A stretch of 64,000 nucleotides of DNA from Kribbella catacumbae DSM 19601 (GTDB lineage Bacteria > Actinomycetota > Actinomycetes > Propionibacteriales > Kribbellaceae), in assembly GCF_000372465.1 (NCBI RefSeq), contig NZ_AQUZ01000003.1:62001-126000 (forward strand), read 5' to 3'. Below the pieces are notes generated by a model. The model was not told where the DNA came from. It saw nothing but the letters and a program-made list of their open reading frames with translations, and did no database searches. This document shows positions 9,379 to 19,448 of this stretch, one piece after another; within the stretch, counting starts at the first letter, position 1, and each line of letters starts with the position of its first letter. A program made the translations under genes and the position numbers.

Positions 9379-10716
9379 ATGGCTGCCACCCACGCCAAGG
9401 CGTCAAACCCCTCATCCACGCCGGACCAGCGCACTTTTGTGCTGGACACCTCGGTCCTGCTGTCGGATCCGCACGCGATGGTGCGCTTCGACGAGCACGA
9501 GGTCGTCATTCCGGTGGTCGTCGTCACCGAACTGGAGGCAAAACGGCATCACCCAGAGCTCGGCTACTTCGCTCGCACCGCGTTGCGCTTGATGGACGAG
9601 CTCCGGATCCAGCACGGACGGTTGGACGCACCCCTGCCAGTGGGGGAGAAGGGTGGAATACTCCGGGTCGAGCTCAATCACACGGACCCGGAGAGCTTGC
9701 CGGCCGGTTTCCGGCTCGGCGACAACGACAGCCGCATCCTCGCGGTGGCCTGCAACTTCCAGGCCGAGGGCCGCAACGTCACGGTGGTCTCCAAGGACCT
9801 GCCGATGCGGGTCAAGGCCTCGGCCTGCGGCCTGGACGCCGAGGAGTACCGCGCCGAGCTGGCGCTGGAGTCGTCCGGCTGGACCGGGATGGACGAGCTG
9901 GAGGTGCCGACCAGCGACGTCGACAGCCTGTACGAGGACGGGGTGCTGGACATCCCCGAGGGACGTGACTTCCCCACCCACACCGGTCTGGTGCTGCTGT
10001 CCGAGCGCGGCAGCGCGCTCGGCCGGGTGATGCCGGACAAGCGGATCAGGCTGGTCCGCGGTGACCGGGAGGCGTTCGGCTTGCGAGGCCGGTCGGCGGA
10101 GCAGCGCGTCGCGCTGGACCTGCTGCTGGATCCCGACGTCGGGATCATCTCGCTCGGCGGCCGCGCCGGTACCGGTAAGTCGGCGCTCGCGCTGTGCGCC
10201 GGACTCGAGGCGGTGATGGAGCGCCGCCAGCACAAGAAGGTGGTCGTCTTCCGGCCGCTGTTCGCCGTGGGCGGTCAGGAGCTCGGCTATCTGCCCGGCT
10301 CGGAGTCCGAGAAGATGGCGCCCTGGGCGCAGGCGGTGCACGACACGCTCGGCGCGCTGACCAGCGGTGACGTGATCGACGAGGTGATGGACCGCGGCAT
10401 GCTCGAAGTGATGCCGCTGACCCACATCCGCGGCCGGTCGCTGCACGACGCGTTCGTGATCGTCGACGAGGCCCAGTCGCTGGAGCGCAACGTGCTGCTC
10501 ACGGTGCTGTCCCGGATCGGCGCCAACTCGCGGGTGGTGCTCACCCACGACGTCGCCCAGCGCGACAACCTGCGCGTCGGCCGGCACGACGGGGTCGTCG
10601 CGGTGGTCGAGAAGCTGAAGGGACACCCACTTTTCGCCCACGTGACGCTGACCCGGTCGGAGCGTTCGCCGATCGCGGCCCTGGTCACCGAGATGCTGGA
10701 GGACGTCCAGCTGTAG
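9379..10716 (+). CDS. PIN domain-PhoH family ATPase
   Basis: 445 residues joining an N-terminal PIN-like nuclease domain ([14 protein letters not shown] and VVTELEAKR, about residues 15-150) to a C-terminal PhoH ATPase. The Walker A motif GRAGTGKS is near residue 265 and the Walker B-type VIVDEAQ near 363. PIN-PhoH proteins are RNA helicase/ribonuclease enzymes seen in many actinobacteria. The start ATG 9379 is preceded by GAGAGGA at good spacing; the frame is open further up to 9334 without a better site. Confidence 0.9.
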   Translation: MAATHAKASNPSSTPDQRTFVLDTSVLLSDPHAMVRFDEHEVVIPVVVVTELEAKRHHPELGYFARTALRLMDELRIQHGRLDAPLPVGEKGGILRVELNHTDPESLPAGFRLGDNDSRILAVACNFQAEGRNVTVVSKDLPMRVKASACGLDAEEYRAELALESSGWTGMDELEVPTSDVDSLYEDGVLDIPEGRDFPTHTGLVLLSERGSALGRVMPDKRIRLVRGDREAFGLRGRSAEQRVALDLLLDPDVGIISLGGRAGTGKSALALCAGLEAVMERRQHKKVVVFRPLFAVGGQELGYLPGSESEKMAPWAQAVHDTLGALTSGDVIDEVMDRGMLEVMPLTHIRGRSLHDAFVIVDEAQSLERNVLLTVLSRIGANSRVVLTHDVAQRDNLRVGRHDGVVAVVEKLKGHPLFAHVTLTRSERSPIAALVTEMLEDVQL

Positions 10717-10753
10717 CTGCTCTGTAAAACAAAAGTAAGACTTTCGCGGTACC

Positions 10754-10784
10754 CGGTGCGGCCACCTGCCAGGTGGCCGCACCG
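10754..10784 (+). terminator. Strong intrinsic terminator after phoH
   Basis: A perfect 14-bp stem starting CGGTGCGGCC with a 3-nt GCC loop, followed by GTTCGTTGTG. It is placed 38 bp after the phoH stop. Confidence 0.75.
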
Positions 10785-10874
10785 TTCGTTGTGACGTTGT
10801 TGTGATCACGCTCTGATTAGGCCAGAGTATGTTCCTGTTGCAGCCGACGGGGGTCGGGTATCTCGGAAGGACAG

Positions 10875-11570
10875 ATGAAAGCGAAGCGCTCTGTCGCGAT
10901 CCTCGCAGTCAGTGGTATCGCCGTTGTCTCCGTTGTCGCGGGCCTGGACCTCTTCACCCCCGGTAGCAGCGCCGCGTCGGATCCGGTCTCCGGACGCGCG
11001 GAGATGGCTGTCCTGAACAGTGAGCGCGCGCAGGCCGCCAAGTCGCCGACCCCGAAGCCGAAGACGGCCGCCGAGCAGGCCCAGGAAGTCATCCAGCTGC
11101 GCAACCAGATCGAGGCCGTCGACGCCGCCCGCCGGGCCGCGCAGGACGCGTCCGACCAGAAGCAGAAGGCGAAGAACACCGCGCTCGCCCGCTACAAGGC
11201 GCTGAAGAAGACCGACGAGAACGCCCGTGAGGAACGCGCCAGCCGGGACGCCGAGCGCAAGAAGCTCGAGGGCACCCCGAAGGAGATCGCGAAGAACCTG
11301 CTGGCCGACCACGGCTGGGGCGAAAGCCAGTTCAGCTGCCTGGACAAGCTGTGGACCAAGGAGTCCCGCTGGCTGGTATCGGCGGACAACCCGACCTCCA
11401 GCGCTTACGGCATCCCCCAGGCCCTCCCCGGCAACCGGATGGCGGCGTACGGCAAGGACTGGCGCACCAACCCGGTCACCCAGATCAAGTGGGGGCTGGA
11501 CTACATCGAGAACCGCCACGGCTCCCCGTGCGGCGCCTGGTCACACTCCAAGGCCAAGGGTTGGTACTGA
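10875..11570 (+). CDS. Secreted transglycosylase-like protein with coiled coil
   Basis: 231 residues. An N-terminal basic and hydrophobic segment (res. 1-35) acts as signal or anchor. A charged Ala/Glu/Lys/Arg coiled coil covers about 60-135. The C-terminal domain (about 140-231) has SQFSCLDKLWTKESRW, SAYGIPQALPG and HGSPCGAW, the lysozyme-like fold found in actinobacterial cell-wall transglycosylases; Glu in TKESRW is the expected acid. Two cysteines fit a disulfide. ATG with GGAAGGA upstream. It probably remodels peptidoglycan at the cell surface. Confidence 0.82.
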   Translation: MKAKRSVAILAVSGIAVVSVVAGLDLFTPGSSAASDPVSGRAEMAVLNSERAQAAKSPTPKPKTAAEQAQEVIQLRNQIEAVDAARRAAQDASDQKQKAKNTALARYKALKKTDENAREERASRDAERKKLEGTPKEIAKNLLADHGWGESQFSCLDKLWTKESRWLVSADNPTSSAYGIPQALPGNRMAAYGKDWRTNPVTQIKWGLDYIENRHGSPCGAWSHSKAKGWY

Positions 11571-12211
11571 GCGAGCTGGCACGGGCGGTCAGTGAGCGGG
11601 GCGAGCTCCTGCTGCGACGCCGACAGGACGGGGCACTCGAGCTGCGGGTGAACGGCGTGTTCGTGATGGACGACGCCGAGACCTCCAGCGAGGAGCTGCT
11701 CGCCTCAGCTGCCCTGGATGCTGTACTGCGGCCTGCGCGGGTGCTCGTGGGAGGGCTCGGGCTGGGCTACACCGTGCGGGCGCTGCTCGCCGATTCGCGG
11801 GTTGAGTCGGTGCTGGTCGCTGAGATCGAGCCGGCCGTCGTGCAGTGGATGCGGGACGGGCTGGTGCCGTCGGTGCTCGACGACGGCCGGGTCCGGGTCG
11901 AGGTCGGCGACGTGCGCGACGTAGTACTGGCTCAGGCTTTGGGTTCGCTGGACGGGCTGTTGCTGGATGTGGACAACGGGCCGGATTTCCTTGTTTACAA
12001 CGAGAATTCTGCGCTGTATGAGAGCTCGTTCCTTGGCGAATGCAGGCGGCGGTTGGCTCCGGGCGGAGTACTGACGGTGTGGTCGTCGTCGGCGTCTGCC
12101 GCGTTGGAGGCGGTGATGCGGGAGGTCTTCGGCGGGTGCGAGGTGCGGCCCGTCCCCGTTCGGCTGCAAGAACGGGCCGAGACCTACTACATCTATCAGG
12201 GCAGCTCGTAG
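11561..12211 (+). CDS. Spermidine synthase-like SAM/aminopropyl transferase fold protein
   Basis: 216 residues with the nucleotide-binding core of spermine/spermidine synthases: VLVGGLGLGYTVRALL (motif I), VLVAEIEPAVVQW (acidic ribose-binding loop), then LLLDVDNGPDF and LAPGGVLTVWS. It lacks the N-terminal part of true spermidine synthases, so the product is uncertain. TTG 11561 overlaps the stop of the previous gene, suggesting translational coupling; the start is not certain. Confidence 0.65.
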   Translation: MVLSELARAVSERGELLLRRRQDGALELRVNGVFVMDDAETSSEELLASAALDAVLRPARVLVGGLGLGYTVRALLADSRVESVLVAEIEPAVVQWMRDGLVPSVLDDGRVRVEVGDVRDVVLAQALGSLDGLLLDVDNGPDFLVYNENSALYESSFLGECRRRLAPGGVLTVWSSSASAALEAVMREVFGGCEVRPVPVRLQERAETYYIYQGSS

Positions 12212-12250
12212 TCGATCGGCGGACAGGGCAGATCGACGTAGGCTGCTGGT

Positions 12251-13654
12251 ATGGGAGACAAGGCGGAATTCAGGATCGAGCACGACACGATGGGCGAGGT
12301 CAAGGTGCCTCGCGACGCGTTGTGGCGGGCCCAGACCCAGCGTGCGGTGGAGAACTTCCCGATCTCCGGCCAGCCGCTGGCGCCGGCGCTCGTGCACGCG
12401 CTGGCCCAGATCAAGGCGTCGGCCGCGGTGGTGAACGCCGAGCTCGGGGTGGTGGACCACAAGCTTGCCGACGGCATCGTCGCGGCCGCGGACCGGGTCG
12501 CCGCGGGGGAGTTCGACGCCGAGTTCCCGATCGACGTGTTCCAGACCGGATCGGGGACGTCGACCAACATGAATGTGAACGAGGTGCTCGCCACCCTCGC
12601 CACCCGCGCGCTGGACGCCGAGGTGCACCCGAACGACCACGTCAACGCGAGCCAGTCCAGCAACGACACCTTCCCGTCGGCGATCCACGTCGCCGCGACG
12701 GCCGGCGTCATCCAGGATCTGCTGCCGGCGTTGGAGCACCTGGCGAAATCCCTGTCGCAGAAGGGTTCTGAGTTCGCTGAGGTCGTGAAGTCCGGTCGCA
12801 CGCACCTGATGGACGCGACGCCGGTCACTCTCGGGCAGGAGTTCACGGGGTATGCCGCGCAGATCAGCCGGGGTGCCGACCGGGTCCGCGCGACACTGCC
12901 CCGGGTGACCGAGCTGCCGCTGGGCGGGACGGCGGTCGGGACGGGGATCAACACGCCGGCCGGATTCGCGGCCAAGGTGATCACCGAGCTGAACCGGCGG
13001 ACCGGGCTGGAGCTGAGTGAGGCGGCCGACCACTTCGAGGCGCAGGGCGCTCGCGACGGCCTGGTGGAGTTGTCGGGTCAGCTGAAGACGATCGCGGTCA
13101 GCCTGACCAAGATCTGCAACGACCTGCGCTGGATGGGTTCCGGGCCACGTGCTGGGCTCGGTGAGATCGCGCTGCCGGACCTGCAGCCGGGGTCGAGCAT
13201 CATGCCGGGCAAGGTGAACCCGGTGATCTGCGAGGCGACGCTGATGGTGGCCGCGCAGGTGATCGGCAACGACACCACCATCACGGTGGCCGGCGCCGGC
13301 GGGAACTTCGAGCTGAACGTGATGCTCCCCGTGATCGCCCGCAACCTGCTCGAGTCGATCCAGTTGCTGAGCAACAGTTCGCGGCTGCTCGCCGACCGCT
13401 GCGTGGACGGCATCACCGCGAACGTCGAGCACGCCCGCGCGCTGGCCGCGTCGTCGCCGTCGATCGTGACACCGCTCAATCGCTATATCGGTTACGAGAA
13501 CGCGGCGGCGGTGGCCAAGAGTGCGCTCAAGCAGGGCAAGACGATCCGCGAGGTCGTGATCGAGAACGGTCACGTCGAGCGCGGAGACCTGACCGAGGCG
13601 CAGCTCGACGCGGCCCTCGACCTGCTCTCGATGACCCGGCCGGCCGGCTCGTGA
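12251..13654 (+). CDS. fumC: Class II fumarate hydratase
   Basis: 467 residues, the normal length for this homotetrameric, iron-free TCA-cycle enzyme, which interconverts fumarate and L-malate. The superfamily signature [11 protein letters not shown] is at about 314-324, and [17 protein letters not shown] with the catalytic-site histidine is present. [15 protein letters not shown] binds substrate. A clear ATG start follows a 39-bp gap. The DUF402 gene overlaps its stop by 4 bp. A second, unrelated fumarase lies only 0.9 kb away. Confidence 0.95.
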   Translation: MGDKAEFRIEHDTMGEVKVPRDALWRAQTQRAVENFPISGQPLAPALVHALAQIKASAAVVNAELGVVDHKLADGIVAAADRVAAGEFDAEFPIDVFQTGSGTSTNMNVNEVLATLATRALDAEVHPNDHVNASQSSNDTFPSAIHVAATAGVIQDLLPALEHLAKSLSQKGSEFAEVVKSGRTHLMDATPVTLGQEFTGYAAQISRGADRVRATLPRVTELPLGGTAVGTGINTPAGFAAKVITELNRRTGLELSEAADHFEAQGARDGLVELSGQLKTIAVSLTKICNDLRWMGSGPRAGLGEIALPDLQPGSSIMPGKVNPVICEATLMVAAQVIGNDTTITVAGAGGNFELNVMLPVIARNLLESIQLLSNSSRLLADRCVDGITANVEHARALAASSPSIVTPLNRYIGYENAAAVAKSALKQGKTIREVVIENGHVERGDLTEAQLDAALDLLSMTRPAGS

Positions 13655-14340
13655 CGGCCGAGGCGACGACCGGGGTGGACCTGCACTGGCAGCCCGGTAC
13701 GACGATCGAGTGGGTCTACGAAGGGACCGGCCGGTTCAGCCACCTGCCGAACGTGCGACCGATGACGGTGGTCCGCGACGACGAGGACGCGCTGGTCGCC
13801 TGGCTCGCGCCCGGTACGCCGGTGATCAAGCCGGTGCTCGTCGACGGCCGGGAGATGCGGCATGCGGGTCCGGAGCGGATGTTCACCGAGGACAGGGTGC
13901 TCAAGCTCGACATCTGGCACGGCACCGGCATCCTCAAGGTCTCACCCACCGGGAAGCCCTGGTCGGTGTGGCACTTCTGGTCCGCTGACGAGACCTTCCT
14001 GGGGTGGTACGTGAACCTCGAAGCCGAGCACCGCCGCGACATCGAGGCCCGCCGGACCAGCACGGTCGACTACGTGCTCGACCTGTGGATCCACCCGGAC
14101 CGCAAGATCGACTGGAAAGACGAAGACGAACTGGAAGGCGCCGTCACCGCCGGCCGCTTCACCGCCACGGAGGCAGAACGCATCGTGGCCGACGCCCACA
14201 CCGCAGTACGCGAGATCGAAGCCTGGGGCCCACCCTTCACCGACAACTGGCAGTCCTGGCGCCCAGACCCCCACCTACGCCTCCCCGAAGCGCCCACCGG
14301 CTACACCGTCACCCACATAGCGGAGGAGCTCCTGGGCTGA
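13651..14340 (+). CDS. DUF402 domain protein (FomD/nucleoside diphosphatase-like)
   Basis: 229 residues starting at GTG that overlaps the fumC stop (GTGA). The middle part has the DUF402 pattern: [19 protein letters not shown], then [24 protein letters not shown] with the acidic residues that bind metal in this fold. Related proteins hydrolyse nucleotide diphosphates or, in FomD, a CMP-phosphonate. The substrate here is unknown. The overlap implies co-expression with fumC. Confidence 0.78.
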   Translation: MTAEATTGVDLHWQPGTTIEWVYEGTGRFSHLPNVRPMTVVRDDEDALVAWLAPGTPVIKPVLVDGREMRHAGPERMFTEDRVLKLDIWHGTGILKVSPTGKPWSVWHFWSADETFLGWYVNLEAEHRRDIEARRTSTVDYVLDLWIHPDRKIDWKDEDELEGAVTAGRFTATEAERIVADAHTAVREIEAWGPPFTDNWQSWRPDPHLRLPEAPTGYTVTHIAEELLG

Positions 14341-14417
14341 AACTCACCGGCCTCGCGACGCAACGGGTCGGTCACGAGGTGGCGCTTTTCGTGGGGAGCG
14401 GGTTTACCGTGAGAAAT

Positions 14418-14576
14418 ATGCACACCATCGAACTGAACGACGAGGAGCTGCGGCTGCTGCGATCGGCCGTGCGTTCCTACCTCCAGGCCTTCGGGCACAA
14501 CGAAGCCGACCTGTTGCGGGCCGCGAAGCAGCTGATGGTCAAACTTCCGGAGCCGGTGACAGCCTCAGCCGGCTAG
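14418..14576 (+). CDS. Small conserved-looking acidic protein of 52 residues
   Basis: Begins MHTIELNDEELRLLRSAVRSYL and reads as one or two amphipathic helices with alternating Leu and charged residues. Similar short proteins are common in actinobacteria, but I recognise no function. It lies 77 bp after the DUF402 gene and ends just before the convergent class I fumarase. GTG 14409 is an alternative start; the ribosome-binding site is weak. Confidence 0.55.
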   Translation: MHTIELNDEELRLLRSAVRSYLQAFGHNEADLLRAAKQLMVKLPEPVTASAG

Positions 14577-14579
14577 ACC

Positions 14580-16256
14580 TCAGCTTCGTGGGCGGACTGT
14601 CAGTGGGACCGGCTTGCGGGTGTCGGTGAAGAAGTCGTTGCCTTTGTCATCGACGACGACGAAGGCGGGGAAGTCCTCGACCTCGATCTTCCAGACGGCT
14701 TCCATTCCGAGTTCGGCGTACTCGATCACGTCGACGGACTTGATGCAGTCCTGCGCGAGCCGGGCCGCCGGGCCGCCGATCGAGCCGAGGTAGAAGCCGC
14801 CGTGCTCCTTGCAGGCCGCCGTTACCTTGGCCGAGCGGTTGCCCTTGGCAAGCATTACGAACGAACCGCCGGCTGCCTGGAACTGGTCGACGTACGCGTC
14901 CATCCGCCCGGCCGTGGTCGGCCCGAAGGACCCGGAGGCGTAACCCTCCGGCGTCTTGGCCGGCCCCGCGTAGTACACCGCGTGATCCTTCAGGTACTGC
15001 GGCATCGGCTCGCCCGCGTCGAGCCGCTCCTTGATCTTGGCGTGCGCGATGTCGCGCGCCACCACCAGCGGCCCGTTCAGCGACAGCCGTGTCTTCACCG
15101 GCAGCTTCGACAGTTCCGTGCGGATCTCCGCCATCGGCCGGTTCAGGTCGATCCGGACCACCTCGGCCTCGTCCGCCAGGTGCTCGTCCGTGGTGTCCGG
15201 CAGGAACCGCGCCGGGTCGCGCTCGAGCTGCTCCAGGAAAACACCTTCCGGCGTGATCTTCGCCAGCGCCTGCCGGTCCGCCGAGCAGGACACCGCGATC
15301 GCGACCGGGCAGGACGCGCCGTGCCGGGGGAGCCGGATCACCCGGACGTCGTGGCAGAAGTACTTGCCACCGAACTGGGCGCCGATCCCGAACTCCTGGG
15401 TCAGCTCGAAGACCTTCTCCTCCAGCTCGACATCGCGGAACCCGTTCCCCAGCGGCGATCCCGTCGTCGGCAGCGAGTCGAGATAATGCGCCGACGCGTA
15501 CTTCGCCGTCTTCAGTGCGTACTCCGCGGACGTCCCGCCGACGACGATCGCCAGGTGGTACGGAGGGCAGGCCGCGGTACCGAGTGAGCGGATCTTCTCG
15601 TCCAGGAACTTCATCATCCCGTCCGGGTTGAGCACCGCCTTGGTCTCCTGGAACAGGAACGACTTGTTCGCCGAACCGCCACCCTTGGCCATGAAGAGGA
15701 ACTTGTACGCCGGATCCGCCGCGGCCGAGCCCGGCGTCGAGTAGAGCTCGATCTGGGCCGGCAGGTTCGAGCCGGTGTTCTTCTCGTCCCACATGGTCAG
15801 CGGCGCCATCTGCGAGTAGCGCAGGTTGAGCTTGGTGTACGCGTCGTACACGCCCCGGCTGATCCACTCCTCGTCGACCGCGCCGGTCAGCACGCCTTCG
15901 GACTTCTTGCCCATCACGATCGCCGTACCGGTGTCCTGGCACATCGGCAGCACGCCGCCGGCCGAGATGTTCGCGTTCTTCAGCAGGTCGAGCGCGACGA
16001 ACCGGTCGTTGCCGGACGCCTGCGGGTCGTCGATGATCCGGCGCAGCTGGGTGAGGTGCGCAGTACGCAGGTAGTGCGAGATGTCGTGCATCGCCTCGGC
16101 CGTGAGCTGCTGCAGCACGGCGGGCTCCACCTGCAGGAAGGTGCGGCCGCCCGCGGAGAACGTGCTCACTCCCTCGGTGGTGAGAAGCCGGTACTCCCTG
16201 TCGTCGGCGCCCAGCGGGAGCAGTTCGGAGTAGTTGAAGTCGGCGGACACCGGCAT
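14580..16256 (-). CDS. Class I (Fe-S) fumarate hydratase
   Basis: About 558 residues, a single-chain class I fumarase with alpha and beta parts fused. Cysteines expected to hold the 4Fe-4S cluster are seen in [18 protein letters not shown] and [13 protein letters not shown]-terminal blocks [22 protein letters not shown] and SIGGPAA are typical. Same reaction as FumC but oxygen-sensitive and iron-dependent. ATG 16256 is only 1 base after GGAGG. GTG 16250 (seven bases after GGAGG) is better spaced and may be the true start. The gene faces fumC. Confidence 0.92.
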   Translation of the reverse strand: MPVSADFNYSELLPLGADDREYRLLTTEGVSTFSAGGRTFLQVEPAVLQQLTAEAMHDISHYLRTAHLTQLRRIIDDPQASGNDRFVALDLLKNANISAGGVLPMCQDTGTAIVMGKKSEGVLTGAVDEEWISRGVYDAYTKLNLRYSQMAPLTMWDEKNTGSNLPAQIELYSTPGSAAADPAYKFLFMAKGGGSANKSFLFQETKAVLNPDGMMKFLDEKIRSLGTAACPPYHLAIVVGGTSAEYALKTAKYASAHYLDSLPTTGSPLGNGFRDVELEEKVFELTQEFGIGAQFGGKYFCHDVRVIRLPRHGASCPVAIAVSCSADRQALAKITPEGVFLEQLERDPARFLPDTTDEHLADEAEVVRIDLNRPMAEIRTELSKLPVKTRLSLNGPLVVARDIAHAKIKERLDAGEPMPQYLKDHAVYYAGPAKTPEGYASGSFGPTTAGRMDAYVDQFQAAGGSFVMLAKGNRSAKVTAACKEHGGFYLGSIGGPAARLAQDCIKSVDVIEYAELGMEAVWKIEVEDFPAFVVVDDKGNDFFTDTRKPVPLTVRPRS

Positions 16257-16400
16257 ACCTCCAGGCAAGTGGTCTCAGAACCCCACCAGCCTAGTTCCGC
16301 CCCGCGCCGGGCGTCTCGCTGGGTACTCGGGACGACCTCAGGGGGCAGCCGGGGTTATTCCTTATCGGCGAGCGGCCCGGGGCGGACGTAGAGTTTTACC

Positions 16401-17105
16401 GTGGCCCAAGACGACGCATCGCAGCCGAACCGCCCGCAGGACCTTCCGGCCGCGCAGCCGACCGGCGACGAGCTGGCGCTGCGCCGGCGCGTGTCGGACT
16501 TCGAGCGGGAGGAAGTCGCGGACGTACTGCGCGATGCGGCGGGCGAGGGCCGGCTGAGCTACACCGAGCTGGAGGACCGGCTGGAGGTCCTGTATGCCGC
16601 CAAGACCTATGGCGAGCTGGTCGAGATCGCCGCCGACCTCCCGAACGGCCCGACCGCGCCAGGCACCACCGCACCCGGTGCCGGCGTCGCGCCGGCGGCC
16701 CAGCCGGGGCCCGGGATGACGGTGCACGCGCCGGTCATCAACGCGTTCCTGTCCGAGGCCAAGCGCACCGGCGGCTGGCTCGCACCGCAGCACCAGGAGG
16801 TCAACGCGGTCCTCGGTGACGTGACGCTGGACTACACCGAGGCGCAGCTCCCGTACGACGAGGTCTACGTCGACGTGAAGTCGATCCTCGCCGACGTGAA
16901 AATCCGCGTACCGCAGAACGCGATCGTGCACCTGGACAGCAACCCGATCCTCGGCTCAGTCTCCGAGCAGGCAGCCGGCATCGGCGGCGTCATCGACCCG
17001 CCGACCACCCCACCCAAGGTCTTCCACATCCGCGGCACCGCCATCCTCGGCGAAATCAAGATCAAACGAGGCCCCCGCCTCAGCAAACGCCTCCGCCTCA
17101 CCTGA
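16401..17105 (+). CDS. DUF1707 and LiaF-like domain protein
   Basis: 234 residues. About residues 25-70 (LRRRVSDFEREEVADVLRDAAGEGRLSYTEL) match the DUF1707 SHOCT-like domain. After a Pro/Ala linker, residues 115-234 have the beta-helical LiaF C-terminal pattern (VNAVLGDVTLDY, ILADVKIRVPQNAIVH, RGTAILGEIKIKRG). It is cytoplasmic, with no membrane segment. Such proteins are linked with envelope-stress sensing. GTG start; the preceding 144 bp are shared with the divergent fumarase. Confidence 0.8.
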   Translation: MAQDDASQPNRPQDLPAAQPTGDELALRRRVSDFEREEVADVLRDAAGEGRLSYTELEDRLEVLYAAKTYGELVEIAADLPNGPTAPGTTAPGAGVAPAAQPGPGMTVHAPVINAFLSEAKRTGGWLAPQHQEVNAVLGDVTLDYTEAQLPYDEVYVDVKSILADVKIRVPQNAIVHLDSNPILGSVSEQAAGIGGVIDPPTTPPKVFHIRGTAILGEIKIKRGPRLSKRLRLT

Positions 17106-17150
17106 TCACTCATCCGCTAGTCGCCGATTACCCGGAGTGATCGAAACGTT

Positions 17151-17166
17151 ATAGCATCCTTGCTAT
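17151..17166. promoter_or_regulatory. Operator overlapping the toxin start codon
   Basis: ATAGCA-TCCT-TGCTAT is a perfect 6-bp inverted repeat whose right arm runs into the ATG of the HigB-type toxin. Placement suggests autorepression by the downstream HTH antitoxin. A TATAGC -10-like hexamer overlaps it. Confidence 0.6.
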
Positions 17167-17518
17167 GATCTGGGGTACCGTTGAACTCGAGGCCGAGTTA
17201 AGGGCGTGGCTCGAGGACCTTCCGACTGAGCTCTTCGCGAGAACCGCCTTCTACATCGACCTGCTCGCTGAGCGAGGACCGCTGCTCGGTGAGCCGTATA
17301 CGAAACAGCTCGACGGCAAACTCCGTGAGCTGCGGTTCTGGCTTGAGCAGGACGCGATGCGGATCAGTTGCTGGATCGCTACTGATCGGCGGATCGTTCT
17401 GCTGACGGTGTTTCGCAAGTCGAGGATGCGAGAGACTCGCGAGGTCGACAGGGCTCGCAGGGCCTTTCGGCGGTGTGTCGAGGAGTCGCACGAGGTCTCT
17501 ACGGCTGAGGAGGTTTGA
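17165..17518 (+). CDS. HigB/Gp49-type type II toxin
   Basis: 117 residues of the RelE/ParE-superfamily phage-derived Gp49-like group. Seen are the WLEDLP start, GEPYTKQLDGKLRELRFWLEQDAMRI, then the strand IVLLTVFRKSRMRETREVDRARRAFR. Members are ribosome-dependent mRNA interferases. The toxin precedes its antitoxin by 1 bp, the usual higBA order. AGGTTTGAG before the antitoxin start permits coupling. Confidence 0.85.
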   Translation: MIWGTVELEAELRAWLEDLPTELFARTAFYIDLLAERGPLLGEPYTKQLDGKLRELRFWLEQDAMRISCWIATDRRIVLLTVFRKSRMRETREVDRARRAFRRCVEESHEVSTAEEV

Positions 17519-17519
17519 G

Positions 17520-17819
17520 GTGTCGGGTCGACAGGGCTGGGATGGGCTTCGGCGGGAGCGGATGGCTGAGCCGGGGGCGGAGCAGGCGTACGACGCCACT
17601 CGGCGCGCGTTCGAACTGGGGGCTGCTGTGCGTCAGATGCGTGAGGGACGTGGCTGGACCCAGACCCGGCTGGCGGAGGCCGCGGGGATGACGCAGTCGG
17701 CGCTGGCCAGGTTCGAGGCCGGCGGAACCGTGCCGACACTCGCATTGCTCGAGCGCATCGCCCAAGCCCTCGATGCTCATCTGGTAGTCAAGTTCGACCA
17801 AGACCATTCAGCCGCGTAG
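17520..17819 (+). CDS. HigA-type XRE family antitoxin
   Basis: About 99 residues. The Cro/C1-type helix-turn-helix is plain: LGAAVRQMREGRGWTQTRLAEAAGMTQSALARFEAGGTVPTLALLERIAQAL, about residues 38-88. GTG 17520 follows GAGGAGG at proper spacing and is 1 bp after the toxin stop. It should neutralise the adjacent toxin and repress the operon at 17151-17166. Confidence 0.85.
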   Translation: MSGRQGWDGLRRERMAEPGAEQAYDATRRAFELGAAVRQMREGRGWTQTRLAEAAGMTQSALARFEAGGTVPTLALLERIAQALDAHLVVKFDQDHSAA

Positions 17820-17922
17820 CCGGTCGGAAGCCGCGGAGGGCGCGGAGCCGGGTGGAGGGCTCGTCGACGGTGACGGCCGGGCGCTTGGGTGGAGGTGCCC
17901 TGTCTTCAGGGACACTTCAGCT

Positions 17923-18489
17923 ATGACGTGGATCCGGTCTGCCCTTCGTCGGGGTCAGGGCATCAGGCCGGCTTCGGCGGCGGCCGGAGGTCGGGAGCCG
18001 CAGGGTAGACACGCTCGGAAGTCCGCCGATGGCCGGCGTCGGTGGGGTGGGCCGCTGGTTCCGGGGTCACTGGTGGGGTTCTTCTTGCTGATGACGCTCT
18101 GCTTCGGGTTTCTCGCCGGGACGTCGTGGCAGGACTCGCTGGCATGGGACGAGGCGACGGCGGTTGTCGACGGAACGGTGGTCGAGATATTCGAACCGGG
18201 CCTGATGGTGAAGGGCTCCGGCAGCGTCCTCGTCCGGTACGTCGCCGGCGGCGCGGAGTACGAGATCGAGATCGGGAGGGATCTCGGCGAGCACTTCCTG
18301 CGGTTGGGTGACGTCCTGCCGATCGAGTACGCCGCTGCGCGGCCGGGCCGGGCTCGTGCAGTGTGGGCGGTGGAGACTGCGCGCTCTGATCTCGGGTTGT
18401 GGGCCGTCACGGCCGGCCTGTTCGCAGTACTGGCGACCGCCAGCGGAGCCGGTTACCTGGTGGGGCAGCTACAGCGCGGCCGACAGTGA
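17923..18489 (+). CDS. DUF3592-like two-TM membrane protein
   Basis: 188 residues with a basic N-terminal tail, a TM helix at about 47-66, an extracytoplasmic beta-rich domain (VDGTVVEIFE, VLVRYVAGGAEYEIEIG, GDVLPIEYAAARPGRAR) and a second TM helix near the end. This is the DUF3592 layout; function unknown. Its stop is 5 bp from the stop of the convergent kinase gene. Confidence 0.7.
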   Translation: MTWIRSALRRGQGIRPASAAAGGREPQGRHARKSADGRRRWGGPLVPGSLVGFFLLMTLCFGFLAGTSWQDSLAWDEATAVVDGTVVEIFEPGLMVKGSGSVLVRYVAGGAEYEIEIGRDLGEHFLRLGDVLPIEYAAARPGRARAVWAVETARSDLGLWAVTAGLFAVLATASGAGYLVGQLQRGRQ

Positions 18490-18494
18490 TGCGG

Positions 18495-19448
18495 TCAGGG
18501 GCCCCAGGTTGCGGTGTGGTCGGCGACTGTGGGTGGGTCGGCGCCGTGGCGGGTGCAGGTGATTGCTGCGGCCTTTACTGCGTAGTCGACGACGTCGTAG
18601 AGGGTGCGCTCGTCCAGGCCCTCCAGCCGTACTGCGCCCAGCAGCCGGCGTGCGTGCAGGCCTGCGATCAGCGCCGACATGAACGAGTCGCCTGCGCCGA
18701 CGGTGTCGACGACCTTGATCGCGGGCGCGCCCACCTCGACCCGCGCGGTCCGGCTGACGCCGATGGCGCCGTCGCCGCCGCGAGTGATCACTACGCACTT
18801 GGTCCGGTCGACACTCAGCAGCTCGGCCGCGATCTCGTCCGGCGACAACCCGGGCCGGAGGAACTCGCAGTCCTCGTCACTCAGCTTCACCAGATCGGCC
18901 GAAGCCGCAAGAGCCCGTACTGCGGCCCAGGTGCTCTCCGGATCAGGCGTGATCGTCGGACGCGCATTCGGGTCGAGTGTCACGGTGACCGGCTGTGACG
19001 CCAGTGAATCCAGGAAGGTGCGGATCGCCGCGGCACCCGGTTCGAGCACGGTCGCGATCGAGCCGGTGTGCACTGCCGGGCTGCCCCGTCGCAGGGAGAG
19101 CGCCGGCGGCTCCCAGGCGATGTCGAACTGGTACGACGCGACCCCATCGGCGTCGAGCGTGGCGGTCGCAGTACTGGTCCGGAACTGCGGGTCGACCGAG
19201 CCTGGTGAGAGCTGGACGCCGTTGCCGAACAGGTGCGCGCCGAGTTGGTCGCCGTACGGGTCGGTGCCGAAGCGGGTGACGAGCTCGGTCGGCAGGCCGA
19301 GCCGGGCCAGGCCGACCGCGACGTTGGCGGGGGAGCCACCCGGGGTCGCCTTGGTGCTGTTCTTCCCGTTCCGGCCGGAGCCCGAGCCGTTGCCGGTGGA
19401 CACGATGTCCACTAGGGCCTCGCCGATCACGAGGACGGGTGCGGTCAT
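18495..19448 (-). CDS. PfkB family carbohydrate kinase (fructokinase-like)
   Basis: 317 residues. The N-terminal PfkB pattern (GEALVDIVS and [15 protein letters not shown]) and the C-terminal [15 protein letters not shown] with the catalytic Asp are seen. The family phosphorylates sugars with ATP; fructokinase is the closest fit. It overlaps the end of glpX by 4 bp, so both are translated from one mRNA, tying it to hexose-phosphate metabolism. Confidence 0.85.
   Translation of the reverse strand: MTAPVLVIGEALVDIVSTGNGSGSGRNGKNSTKATPGGSPANVAVGLARLGLPTELVTRFGTDPYGDQLGAHLFGNGVQLSPGSVDPQFRTSTATATLDADGVASYQFDIAWEPPALSLRRGSPAVHTGSIATVLEPGAAAIRTFLDSLASQPVTVTLDPNARPTITPDPESTWAAVRALAASADLVKLSDEDCEFLRPGLSPDEIAAELLSVDRTKCVVITRGGDGAIGVSRTARVEVGAPAIKVVDTVGAGDSFMSALIAGLHARRLLGAVRLEGLDERTLYDVVDYAVKAAAITCTRHGADPPTVADHTATWGP

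Noticed and set aside
9412-10809. 465-codon minus-strand frame opposite phoH
   Set aside because: Shadow of the PIN-PhoH gene, which has clear motifs; the antisense product is His/Arg/Val-rich noise.
11705-13573. 622-codon minus-strand frame opposite fumC
   Set aside because: The sense frame is an unmistakable fumarase; antisense codon bias is wrong.
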